The notes under the pieces: model-generated
The model's input: the letters and a program-made list of their open reading frames with translations, nothing else
What the model was told of the DNA's origin: nothing
Databases searched by the model: none
Program-made: the position numbers and the translations under genes
NCBI GenBank assembly: GCA_029263175.1
Contig: JAJCXZ010000035.1
Location: 1-64,000 of the forward strand
Source of the DNA: Acidimicrobiales bacterium
GTDB lineage: Bacteria > Actinomycetota > Acidimicrobiia > Acidimicrobiales > Aldehydirespiratoraceae
DNA length: 64,000 nucleotides
Direction of reading: 5' to 3'
Shown: piece after piece, positions 10,497 to 18,737 of the stretch
Layout: each line of letters begins with the position of its first letter
Position numbering within the stretch: the first letter of the stretch is position 1

Positions 10497-11348
10497 GTGA
10501 TGCCTGCCACCCGAGTCACCGATCCTGGACTCGTCGATGCTCACGCAAACAGCCAGTTGGGCCCCTACTTGCGCGGGCTTTGGAAGCGGCGGAGCTACGG
10601 CTGGTACGTCGCCGAGTCGGACCTCCGTCAACGGCAGATCACGACCATCTTCGGGAGTTTGTGGCACCTCCTCAATCCCCTGCTGTCGATCGCCGTGTAC
10701 TTCCTCGTGTTCGGACTCATCCTCAAAACAGACCGTGGGGTTGATGGGAAGGGCGGCTTTCTGCTGTTCCTGACTGTGGGATTGTTCGTGTTCCAATACA
10801 CGCAGCGAGCGGTAACCCAGGGCGCAATATCCATCGTCGCCAACCGCGGACTCATCCAAGCCATCCGGTTCCCCCGGGCGCTGCTTCCGCTGTCGGCGAC
10901 GCTCACAGAGACCTTCGCCGCGTTGCCGAGCTTCATCGTTGTATATGTAGTGGCGATCACCACCGGCACAACCCCCACCTGGAGTTGGCTGGCCCTTCCT
11001 GGGATCGTCGCGTGGCAGATGTTGTTCAATTTCGGCGCAGCAATGATTGCCGCCCGCGTGACGACTCACTTCCGCGATATGCAGCAACTTCTCCCGTTCG
11101 TGTTCCGTCTGCTTATCTACGCCTCCGGGGTGTTCTTCTCCATCGAGAACTATGTCTCTGACGGTTGGATGACGGTCCTGTTCATCCTCAACCCGATGTA
11201 CGCCTTCATCGCGATGGCGAGGTGGGCAACGATGGGAATGGACATGCCCGCTGAAGCCGTCTTTGCCGCCATCGTATGGACCGCGGTCGCGCTCGTCGGA
11301 GGCTTCTTGTGGTTCAAGTCGGCGGAGCATGCCTATGACCGCGTCTGA
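10497..11348 (+). CDS. wzm: Polysaccharide ABC exporter permease (Wzm, ABC-2 type)
   Basis: 283 residues with six hydrophobic spans in the ABC-2 arrangement (about 56-76, 85-107, 130-160, 168-190, 200-222, 250-272). The N-terminal RSYGWYVAESDLRQRQITTIFGSLWHLLNPL is characteristic of the O-antigen/teichoic-acid exporters (Wzm/TagG), with the amphipathic interface helix before the first span. It moves undecaprenyl-linked glycans across the membrane. GTG 10497 or ATG 10500 can be the start. It overlaps the ATPase by 14 bases. No Wzx/Wzy is present in the island, so this is its export route. Confidence 0.92.
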   Translation: MMPATRVTDPGLVDAHANSQLGPYLRGLWKRRSYGWYVAESDLRQRQITTIFGSLWHLLNPLLSIAVYFLVFGLILKTDRGVDGKGGFLLFLTVGLFVFQYTQRAVTQGAISIVANRGLIQAIRFPRALLPLSATLTETFAALPSFIVVYVVAITTGTTPTWSWLALPGIVAWQMLFNFGAAMIAARVTTHFRDMQQLLPFVFRLLIYASGVFFSIENYVSDGWMTVLFILNPMYAFIAMARWATMGMDMPAEAVFAAIVWTAVALVGGFLWFKSAEHAYDRV

Positions 11349-12096
11349 GCAAGCGTCCCCGGCCACTGGGACTGAGCAACTGAGCGTCCTCGTGGAGGAT
11401 GTGCACGTCAACTTCCGTGTATACAAGGACAACGACGCTTCGCTCCGAGAGTTCGTCCGGCGCGGAATGCGACGAGCCGTCGATGTCCACGCACTAAAGG
11501 GTGTGAGCATCGAAATCGGCGTCGGCGAGTCGGTCGGCATCGTGGGCTCCAACGGTTCCGGCAAGTCGACGCTGTTGCGAGCGATTGCGGGGGTCCAGCC
11601 CTTGAGCAACGGCAAGGTTTTCGTGCGCGGCGAGGCACACCTTCTCGGCGTCGGTGCCGCCTTGAAGCCTCTGCTCTCCGGGCGACGCAACATCCTTCTC
11701 GGCGGGTTGGCGATGGGGATGACCCGATCCGAGATTGAAGCGAAGCTCCACGAGGTGGTCGAGTTCGCTGGGCTTGAGGAGTCGATCAACCTCCCGCTGA
11801 ACACCTACTCGGTTGGCATGCGGAGTCGGCTCGCCTTCGCGATTGCGACGCTGCGCGTCGCGGATGTTCTCTTGGTTGACGAAGCCCTCGCCGTCGGCGA
11901 CCAGGCATTCCGGGAGCGAAGTCTCGCCCGGCTGCGCTCGCTACGGGACGAGGCTGGCGCGGTTGTACTCGTCACCCACAACCTCGTCGAGATTCGTCAG
12001 AGCTGTTCACGGGCCATTTGGCTGGAACAGGGCGAGATCCGTGCCGACGGCGACGTCGGCGAGGTGCTCGACGAGTATTCGCCGACCTCTGCATGA
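11335..12096 (+). CDS. wzt: Polysaccharide ABC exporter ATPase (Wzt/TagH type)
   Basis: 253 residues from ATG 11335, inside the end of wzm. Walker A GSNGSGKST, signature YSVGMRSRLAFAIA and Walker B DVLLVDEALAVGDQAF are diagnostic for the polysaccharide-export subfamily, as is the N-terminal FRVYKDNDASLREFV. There is no C-terminal carbohydrate-binding extension, so chain-end recognition as in E. coli O9a Wzt is not expected. Works with Wzm to flip the finished glycan. A 168-base gap follows. Confidence 0.92.
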   Translation: MTASEQASPATGTEQLSVLVEDVHVNFRVYKDNDASLREFVRRGMRRAVDVHALKGVSIEIGVGESVGIVGSNGSGKSTLLRAIAGVQPLSNGKVFVRGEAHLLGVGAALKPLLSGRRNILLGGLAMGMTRSEIEAKLHEVVEFAGLEESINLPLNTYSVGMRSRLAFAIATLRVADVLLVDEALAVGDQAFRERSLARLRSLRDEAGAVVLVTHNLVEIRQSCSRAIWLEQGEIRADGDVGEVLDEYSPTSA

Positions 12097-12230
12097 CGCC
12101 CTCGCCGGCTCGTGTGCAATACGGTCACCGCTACGATGCAGCAGTTGACCGGGACGGGCCGGTTACCCCTAGTCGCCTCCTCCGGAACTGACACCAATGA
12201 GCGAACTCCGCCCTGATCGACACCGTTGCA

Positions 12231-12263
12231 GGCGCTCACGATGCGCCAAGCTTGGTGAGCGCC
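12231..12263 (+). promoter_or_regulatory. Hairpin immediately before the start of the 12265 gene
   Basis: GGCGCTCAC (12231-12239) pairs perfectly with GTGAGCGCC (12255-12263), nine base pairs with a 15-base loop, ending one base before ATG 12265. In the transcript it would cover the translation initiation region. It has no U-tract, so it is not a standard terminator. Confidence 0.5.
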
Positions 12264-12264
12264 C

Positions 12265-13203
12265 ATGAAACGGGTACTGCTTGCCGGATGCGGCAACATC
12301 GGGTTTCGACACCTCCAGGCGTTGTGCACAGTGCCAGACCCAATCCACATCACCGTCGTCGAACCGAACTCAGCCGTTCACGAGCGGATCACTGGGCAGT
12401 TCGAGGCTGGTTCGGTAGCCGGACATACCTTCGAATTGTCGATCGTCATGCCAACCGGAAACGAGAAGTTCGATCTCGCTGTTGTGGCAACGGCCGCCGC
12501 ACAACGACGGCGGATCGTCGAGGAGATTCTCGAACACTATGACGTCAGCGTCATGATCCTCGAGAAGATCCTTTTCCAGACAGTGGGAGATCTCGACACA
12601 GTCGGGAGGCTTCTCGACGAGAGCGGCGTTCGAGCCTTCGTGAACTGCGGACGACGAACGTTCGACGGCTATCGCAACCTCCGCTCCCGACTCTCACGAC
12701 CGATCAGCATCGAAGTTCGGGGGCAGGGACTTGGGCTCGCGTCCAACGCGGTTCACTTCCTTGACCTCCTCGAATTCTTGAATGACGACTCGCTTGTCGC
12801 CATGGACGCGAGTGGTCTTGATTCTGGGTCGTTCCCCGGGAAACGACCCGGGGTGGTAGAAGTCTTCGGGACAATTACAGCGCAACTCGCGAACGGGGCG
12901 AGGCTGTCTGTCGAGAGCTTGGATGCGGATCCCGCCAGCATCCAGGTACATCTTCGGTCCGGTTCCACTCTCGTCAGCATCGATGAGCTGACTCGTACCC
13001 AGGTGGAGGACAGTCGGTCGTCCGCTTTCTCGTCTCAGAATGTGTCCGAAACCACCGAGATCTATGTCGATGCCCTGGGTGCAGGGCACTGCTCCCTGAC
13101 CCCCTACGTCGACAGTGTGCGGCAACATCGCTTTTTCATTTCGGAAATTCGAAGCCATCTCGAACTGTCCAACGTCGACGACGCCCCGTGCCCGGTGAGC
13201 TGA
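12265..13203 (+). CDS. Gfo/Idh/MocA-like NAD-dependent oxidoreductase (divergent)
   Basis: 312 residues. The N-terminal Rossmann motif is VLLAGCGNIGFRHLQAL, a clear GxGxxG dinucleotide site, followed by LAVVATAAAQRRRIVEE and a weak form of the EKP segment (ILEKILFQ). The C-terminal half diverges from typical family members. Such enzymes oxidise or reduce sugar hydroxyls, often on nucleotide sugars, in surface-glycan loci. Between the exporter and a second Gfo/Idh gene (14-base gap), so probably part of sugar modification. Substrate unknown. Confidence 0.7.
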   Translation: MKRVLLAGCGNIGFRHLQALCTVPDPIHITVVEPNSAVHERITGQFEAGSVAGHTFELSIVMPTGNEKFDLAVVATAAAQRRRIVEEILEHYDVSVMILEKILFQTVGDLDTVGRLLDESGVRAFVNCGRRTFDGYRNLRSRLSRPISIEVRGQGLGLASNAVHFLDLLEFLNDDSLVAMDASGLDSGSFPGKRPGVVEVFGTITAQLANGARLSVESLDADPASIQVHLRSGSTLVSIDELTRTQVEDSRSSAFSSQNVSETTEIYVDALGAGHCSLTPYVDSVRQHRFFISEIRSHLELSNVDDAPCPVS

Positions 13204-13216
13204 ACAAAGGATTGGT

Positions 13217-14200
13217 ATGACGACGCCTTCTCCGCTCCTGCTCGTCGGCGCCGGCGCGATGGCCCGTGAGTACTCAAAGGTCCTGACCACCCTGGACCGC
13301 CCGCACCGAGTACTCGGTCGGGGGGCCGAGAACGCGAGGCGATTCGAAGACGCGACAGGGATTCATGTCGGCACCGGCGAGCTCGACGCGCAGCTCGCCG
13401 CCTTCGGGGAGCTACCAGGGGACGCGATTGTCGCGGCCAACGCAATGCATCTGACCGAGGTCACATCACAGCTCGCGCTCGCCGGCGTTGGCCGGATTCT
13501 CGTGGAGAAGCCGGCAGCCCTCGACGGTGACGAGCTCGCTGATCTCCTCGACATTGTTGAGCGGACAGGCGTCGAGATCCGGATCGGCTACAACCGGCGC
13601 TACCTTCCATCCGTCATTCGAGCTCGAGAGATGGTGTCCGAAGATGGCGGCGTGTTGAGCGTCACGTTCGACTTCTCAGAACCGTCACGACGGATCGCGG
13701 CACTAGACAAGCCTCAACGCGAGCTCGACACTTGGTTCTATGGCAACTCGACCCACGTGGTCGATCTTGCTCTGCACTTCGCCGGTGACTGCGAATCGTT
13801 TGCCGGCGAGGTCGCCGGTGGGGTTTCTTGGCACCCGGGGGCCGGAGTGTTCGTCGGGCACGCACGCGCTCAGAGCGGAGCTTTGGTGTCCTGGCACGCC
13901 GACTGGATGGGACCGGGCCGATGGGGGATGCAGGTCGTGACCCCCCAACGCCGTCTGATTCTCCAGCCGCTCGAACGCCTACGTGTCCAAGATCACGACA
14001 GCTTCGCAGAGCACGAGATCGAACTCGACTACGAGTTGGACATGGGTTGCAAGCCCGGGCTCGTCGGCCAGGTGAGAGCGTTTCTCTTCGGATATGGGCA
14101 GGAGCACCTGCCCGAACTGTCCGAGCACTCCGCCCGGTGGCCGGTGTATGAGACGATCCGAACCGGGGCAATGCCAGATGACCAGACCGGACAGGAATGA
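13217..14200 (+). CDS. Gfo/Idh/MocA family oxidoreductase
   Basis: 327 residues. Rossmann motif LLLVGAGAMAREYSKVL, the family-defining EKP (ILVEKPAALDGDEL, about residue 97) and a C-terminal alpha/beta domain with the catalytic-type WFYGNSTHVVDLAL (His in the family's active-site helix). An AAAGGA ribosome-binding site precedes the ATG. It overlaps the SGNH hydrolase gene by four bases (ATGA). Likely acts on a sugar or nucleotide-sugar of the surface glycan; distinct from the PtmF-like paralogue at 23.9 kb. Confidence 0.82.
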   Translation: MTTPSPLLLVGAGAMAREYSKVLTTLDRPHRVLGRGAENARRFEDATGIHVGTGELDAQLAAFGELPGDAIVAANAMHLTEVTSQLALAGVGRILVEKPAALDGDELADLLDIVERTGVEIRIGYNRRYLPSVIRAREMVSEDGGVLSVTFDFSEPSRRIAALDKPQRELDTWFYGNSTHVVDLALHFAGDCESFAGEVAGGVSWHPGAGVFVGHARAQSGALVSWHADWMGPGRWGMQVVTPQRRLILQPLERLRVQDHDSFAEHEIELDYELDMGCKPGLVGQVRAFLFGYGQEHLPELSEHSARWPVYETIRTGAMPDDQTGQE

Positions 14201-15123
14201 ACCCGCAGGACCAAGAACGGATCGCCGCACAGATCGAGCAGGCGTGGGAACTCGCTGAGCGCGGCGTCAACGACACCGCCGCGCTCGCCTTCGCTCAGGC
14301 CAGGGCCATGGTCGTCTCGCTCGCTGAGCCGACAGAGCGCGACAGAGTCGTCGGCAACAATGTGATCGCGCTAGGCCGCGAGCGCGAGCAATACAGAGAC
14401 CGAATTGCGGGGAAGCGCGATGGCGTTCGGCAATTGCTGATTCTCGGCGACTCGCTCGGCTTGCCGCGTCCCGATGAGAAGACCGGCTCCGACATGGGGG
14501 CCGGGCGGACATACCCAATGTTGCTCCTCGATCGACTTCCACAACACGGGGTCGACAGCATCTGCCAGCGATTCTTCACAACCAGGGACATCGTCGACCT
14601 GCTGCATGCCGACCCCGCGCTCGGAGTCGCGTCCGACGTTGTGTTGCACATCGGGTTGAACGATTGCGCGAATCGAATGTTCCTCGAAAGCGAGCGCCTC
14701 TCTCTCGACCTCCTGTCGGTGGAGACGAAAGAACGAATCGTCTTGTTCGCCCAGACATACCGACACCTGCTGCTCTCCCATCTACCAAGCCACCACTACG
14801 TCACCCCCAACAGGTTCGCCGCCAATCTGTCCGCGATCCTCGAAGTGCTCACCCAGCGTCGAGCGCGACGAATCGTCGTCACCACGATCATCCTCCCGCC
14901 GATCCGTGTCTGGCCAGCGACTCCAGGCATCCAACGCAACTTCGGACGGTACAACCAGATGTTGATGGACATGGCCCACGCACACCCCTCGACAGTTCTG
15001 TTCGATCTCGACCGGCACGTTTGGGCACGCCAACACGAGGACGTTCTCCTGCCTGACGGCATGCATCTGTCGCTCGCCGGTCACGAACTCTTCGCCACTG
15101 AGGTCGCAAGCCTCCTGGCATGA
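14197..15123 (+). CDS. SGNH/GDSL hydrolase (probable O-acyl esterase)
   Basis: 308 residues. Block I LLILGDSLGLPRP (nucleophile Ser, about residue 88), block III VLHIGLNDCANRMF (Asn) and block V LLPDGMHLSLAGHELF with the Asp-x-x-His pair are all present. No signal peptide; the first 85 residues are helical and charged. SGNH enzymes in glycan loci add or remove O-acetyl groups. Coupled by ATGA to the Gfo/Idh gene; convergent and almost touching the deacetylase gene. Confidence 0.82.
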   Translation: MNPQDQERIAAQIEQAWELAERGVNDTAALAFAQARAMVVSLAEPTERDRVVGNNVIALGREREQYRDRIAGKRDGVRQLLILGDSLGLPRPDEKTGSDMGAGRTYPMLLLDRLPQHGVDSICQRFFTTRDIVDLLHADPALGVASDVVLHIGLNDCANRMFLESERLSLDLLSVETKERIVLFAQTYRHLLLSHLPSHHYVTPNRFAANLSAILEVLTQRRARRIVVTTIILPPIRVWPATPGIQRNFGRYNQMLMDMAHAHPSTVLFDLDRHVWARQHEDVLLPDGMHLSLAGHELFATEVASLLA

Positions 15124-15127
15124 AGAT

Positions 15128-16066
15128 CTACTGCGGGAAGTCGTTCGTGTCGTAGCGCGGCAGGGTGAGGGGATCATCGACACCGATTTGCGCAGTATCG
15201 ACCCTTGTCGTCAGACCAACCGTGCAGCTCCGAGCCCGAAGGATCTCGACAAGAGCATCGTCCCAACCCCCAAACGGATAGCACATCACCCACTGGTCGC
15301 CGACCGGCATGCCGAGGTCGGCCAGGAAGTCCAACGATCCCTCGATCTCATCGATACGGGTCGCCGTGTCGACATGATTGAGCCAGAGGTGCGACTTACC
15401 GTGCGAACCGAAGTACATCCCGCAATCAACCATTAGGCGAGCCTGATCGCGGTTCAGATATTGCTCGGCCGCGAAAGTCGATTCGTCGACGCTCACGAAC
15501 CGCTCGAACAGTTGCCGCGCGACCTGTCCGCGAAGAGCGGAGGGCAATGCGGTCTGCAGCATGCGTTTGACGTAGATCGTTTCGGCGTCATCGAACCGGT
15601 TCGAATGCGCCCACTCGGAGCGGTAGTCCGAAACCGACCTCACGTCGTACTCGCCTACTGCTCCAACAACGGCTTCGTCGATCGCTGCTGCCAGCGGAGC
15701 GGAGGACGGAGCGCTGGCGAGGATGAAGTGCACCCGATTCACATCGAGCAGGGTCCCGTCGCGAATAGGGGCGACCGGCGGAAAGAACGAGCCTTGAAGA
15801 CCCCGATCGTGCAGGATCGGAAAGACAGCGTCGAAGTGCTCGGCATAGCCGTCGTCGAAGGTGAGCAGCGCAGCGTCAGGAGGAAGTTCGGCCTCGCCGC
15901 GAACGGCGGCGATCACATCCTCCATGCGCACGATCCGGAAGCTCGACATGAGGTGATCGAGTTGGCGCCGAAACCCGGCCACGTCGAGTCCCTTCAGACC
16001 TGGATACCGGGTCCGAGCGAAGTCTCGAACGTAGTGGTACATCACGATCGTGAGCGGTGAGGCCAT
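15128..16066 (-). CDS. Polysaccharide deacetylase (NodB/CE4-like)
   Basis: 312 residues. The CE4 signature appears as ALLTFDDGYAEHFDAVFPIL (about residue 67; metal-binding Asp), with FGSHGKSHLWL supplying the H-x-x-x-H metal ligands and YPFGGWDD further on. N-terminal VMYHYVRD is the usual opening of this branch. No signal peptide is evident, so it probably works on a lipid- or nucleotide-linked intermediate in the cytoplasm, removing N-acetyl groups. Start supported by a TAGTCT box six bases upstream. Transcribed against the preceding genes. Confidence 0.88.
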   Translation of the reverse strand: MASPLTIVMYHYVRDFARTRYPGLKGLDVAGFRRQLDHLMSSFRIVRMEDVIAAVRGEAELPPDAALLTFDDGYAEHFDAVFPILHDRGLQGSFFPPVAPIRDGTLLDVNRVHFILASAPSSAPLAAAIDEAVVGAVGEYDVRSVSDYRSEWAHSNRFDDAETIYVKRMLQTALPSALRGQVARQLFERFVSVDESTFAAEQYLNRDQARLMVDCGMYFGSHGKSHLWLNHVDTATRIDEIEGSLDFLADLGMPVGDQWVMCYPFGGWDDALVEILRARSCTVGLTTRVDTAQIGVDDPLTLPRYDTNDFPQ

Positions 16067-16072
16067 CCCGCC

Positions 16073-16078
16073 AGACTA
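16073..16078 (-). promoter_or_regulatory. Predicted -10 box of the deacetylase gene (leaderless)
   Basis: TAGTCT on the minus strand, six bases before ATG 16066. The remaining gap to 16345 (about 270 bases) contains no protein-like frame or clear terminator. Confidence 0.45.
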
Positions 16079-16345
16079 CGGCTTGGGAAGCGCTCAGTGA
16101 ATGTGCTGAGTGCGATACGGCGCGTATCGTGGCTACCCCGACCTCGTCGTTCACTGTCGACGATGACACCATGACGGCCAGTCGAGGCACGATCTTGCCA
16201 AACCAGCGTTCTGGCCTTGCCTGCCATCTCCTCATGTTCGAGGAACTTCGCCTCTCGCCCCTGAGCTTGGCGTCGCATGGTTCAAGCGCGTGCCACAATC
16301 GGTTTGCGGATGCGCTGGCTCCAGGGCATGAACGCTCAGAACCTG

Positions 16346-17422
16346 TCAGCTCGCACCAACCGAGGCCCGGCGTTTCGCGGTAATCAGCAGGAGCGTCCCG
16401 GCAGCCATCAGGGCCGCCGTCAATCCTGAGATGGCACCGTTGATTCCAGTCACCGCCAACTCAACCGCCGAATCCGGGGTTGCAACAGCGGTCGGACTGG
16501 TCGTCGAGGTTGTGGTTGCCGTGGCTTCTGGATCCGCCGCGATCAACGACCAGGAGGGCATTGCGCCCCCTGGGGCCAGAGCCCCCGTCGACGCCCCGAA
16601 CGACTGGAACACCACGATGAATCCGGCCCGCTCGCCCGGGCTGAGCGCTCGGACAGTGAACCGACAAGTGATCGATGTGCCAGGCTCGAATGGCCCGGCG
16701 AATTCAACCAGCACCTGCCCGGATGCGGACGGTTTCTCGGGGAGGGCAGGCGGATCGCAGATGATCTCTGTGCCATCGTCTGGATCGATGGAGAACCGCA
16801 TATCGACATCGACGACTGGCTCGGTGCCGACGCTGTACACCGTAAACACCATGTCGGTCGGCACGCCAGGCGCTACCAACGACGTTTCGATCTGGTCCGT
16901 GGACAGTGGGAATTCTTGGATGGGCCGAAGGCTGGCCTGTGTCCACGGGCCGGTACGAGCGTAAATGAAGTCGAGCGTGTCGTCGGAAGCCCCGGCGGTG
17001 TCCAACGCAGAAGTTGTGAGCACGCCATCACTCGGCGTGATGAGGGTAAACGCGCCTCCGGTCGGAGGTCCGATCGAGACTGTGTAGGACTCACCAGAAG
17101 CGAGCACAGGCAGATCGAGGAACTCGAAACGGCCGGGCACCGCTGTCTCGCCCGAGCCGGCTCCCGTCATCAGGTTCGGTACCCCTGCTTGTGCGGTGCC
17201 GATCAGCAACCCGTTCACATCCGTGACCGGAGATCCGTCGGGCCCGCAAGTAGTGGCGAATCTCCCGGTACGACAGCGGGGTCGTATGAGCCGTTGCCAT
17301 TCGCGTCGACAAATACATGCCCGCTGACTGAAACGCTAGGTGGAGCGCTTTGGCCTTGCGCCGCCCCACCCAAGCCAGCAAAATATGAGAACGAGAACTA
17401 CAGCAGTCCGGAGGCTCTTCAC
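16346..17422 (-). pseudogene. Frameshifted SdrD-B-like wall-anchored surface protein with LAVTG sorting motif
   Basis: Three frames join into one protein. From GTG 17422: MKSLRTAVVLVLIF, a signal peptide start. At the AAAA run 17380-17383 one extra base shifts the frame; the next frame gives AGLGGAAQGQSAPPS then VSGHVFVDANGNGSYDP, a typical SdrD-B/Cna-B opening. At 17240-17245 (GGGCCC) one base is missing and the third frame continues PDGSPVTDVNGLLIG to the end. The C-terminus has LAVTG, a hydrophobic span and an Arg/Lys tail: the LAxTG pattern of class E sortases. As sequenced, neither start yields the full protein. Both shifts are at short homopolymers, so sequencing error is as possible as real decay. 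Intact, it would be a secreted wall-linked protein of about 355 residues. Confidence 0.75.
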
Positions 17423-17552
17423 GTCCGAAAGCTACTGCTACACGCTTGCCCCCTACCCGCTTCGCACGGTCCCGCATCGCGATGACCCCATGCGCAGCGT
17501 TCCACATGGCAGCGGGCAAAGATGACGCCCTGTGATCGAGGTGGGCCACAAG

Positions 17553-17558
17553 TACAGT
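17553..17558 (+). promoter_or_regulatory. Predicted -10 box of the legionaminate operon
   Basis: TACAGT, nine bases before ATG 17568, in the 145-base divergent region between the surface-protein pseudogene and legC. Confidence 0.35.
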
Positions 17559-17567
17559 GGCTGATCT

Positions 17568-18737
17568 ATGAAGGTGCCGCTGGCGATACCCAACCTCAGT
17601 GGCCGGGAGGCCGAATACCTCCAAGAGTGCATTCGATCGACTTTCGTGTCCACCGCTGGCCCGTTCGTCACTCGCTTCGAGCAGCAGATCGCCGAATTGA
17701 GCGGCACAGAGAGCGCGGCCGTCACATGCTCGGGCACGGTTGCGCTGCAGATGGCGCTTGAGGGTCTCGGCATCGGTGACGGCGACCTCGTCATGGCCCC
17801 GTCGCTCACATTCATCGCTTCCCCGAACTCCATACGTCACAGTCGCGCCGACGTGTGGCTGGTCGACTGCACCACTCACGACTGGACTTTGGATCTGGAG
17901 ATCGCCGAGGCGGCCATCGAGCGAGAGACCGAGCCACACCCGTACGGCCGGCTCCATCGCGAGACCGGCAAGGTATTGAAGGCCATCATGCCGGTGATGA
18001 TCATGGGAGCGGGCCTCGACTTCGACGCCTACGTCGAGTTCGCTCAACGACACGGCCTGCGGGTCGTGGTCGATGCGGCCGCCGCCATTGGCGCGTCCAG
18101 CGTCGACAACACCCCGCTGGGAGCCACCGGGGTGGATGCCATCTGCTACTCGTTCAACGGCAATAAGACGGTCACCAGCGGCGGCGGTGGCGCCGTCGCT
18201 TCCGCTCACGCTGAGGTCGTGGCACGAATCAACCACCTGGTTTCGACGGCGCGCGTCGGCACGGCCTACGACCACGATGAGGTCGGCTACAACTTCCGGA
18301 TGACAAACGTCGAAGCGGCGATCGGCGTCGCCCAGCTGGAACGTCTGCCGCTGTTTCTCGAACGGAAGCGACAGATTCACGAGCGCTACGCGGCCGTGGC
18401 CGGGCCCCACCCGGACCTCGAGCCTTTCCCCGCCTCTGCCGCTCGAGGCAGCGTTCACTGGTTCTCCGGGTTCCACTACACCGGCGCCGACGTCAGTCGC
18501 TGCAAGCGGTTCTGCACATTCATGGTCGACCGGGGAATCGATGTGCGGCCGTTCTGGAAGCCGGTCCATCTCCAAGGGCCGTATGTCAACGCGCAACGCA
18601 CCGCCGTCGAGGTGACCGAACAGCTTTGGGAGCGGATCATCCCGTTGCCCTGCTCGACCGGGATCACCGACGACGAACTCGACTATGTGGCTGACTCCGC
18701 CGCAGAGTACTGGGCGGGCGGCTCCAACGATGCATGA
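17568..18737 (+). CDS. legC: DegT/DnrJ/EryC1 aminotransferase, LegC-like
   Basis: 389 residues, PLP-dependent sugar aminotransferase. The PLP-lysine is in YSFNGNKTVTSGGGGAV (about residue 203), with the cofactor-phosphate/threonine region CSGTVALQMAL and aspartate in VVVDAAAAIGA. The family adds an amino group to a 4-keto sugar; in legionaminic acid synthesis LegC converts the 4-keto-6-deoxy nucleotide sugar from LegB into the 4-amino form. First gene of a tightly packed run with every other step of the pathway, which is the main reason for the LegC assignment. It overlaps legG by eight bases. Confidence 0.88.
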   Translation: MKVPLAIPNLSGREAEYLQECIRSTFVSTAGPFVTRFEQQIAELSGTESAAVTCSGTVALQMALEGLGIGDGDLVMAPSLTFIASPNSIRHSRADVWLVDCTTHDWTLDLEIAEAAIERETEPHPYGRLHRETGKVLKAIMPVMIMGAGLDFDAYVEFAQRHGLRVVVDAAAAIGASSVDNTPLGATGVDAICYSFNGNKTVTSGGGGAVASAHAEVVARINHLVSTARVGTAYDHDEVGYNFRMTNVEAAIGVAQLERLPLFLERKRQIHERYAAVAGPHPDLEPFPASAARGSVHWFSGFHYTGADVSRCKRFCTFMVDRGIDVRPFWKPVHLQGPYVNAQRTAVEVTEQLWERIIPLPCSTGITDDELDYVADSAAEYWAGGSNDA

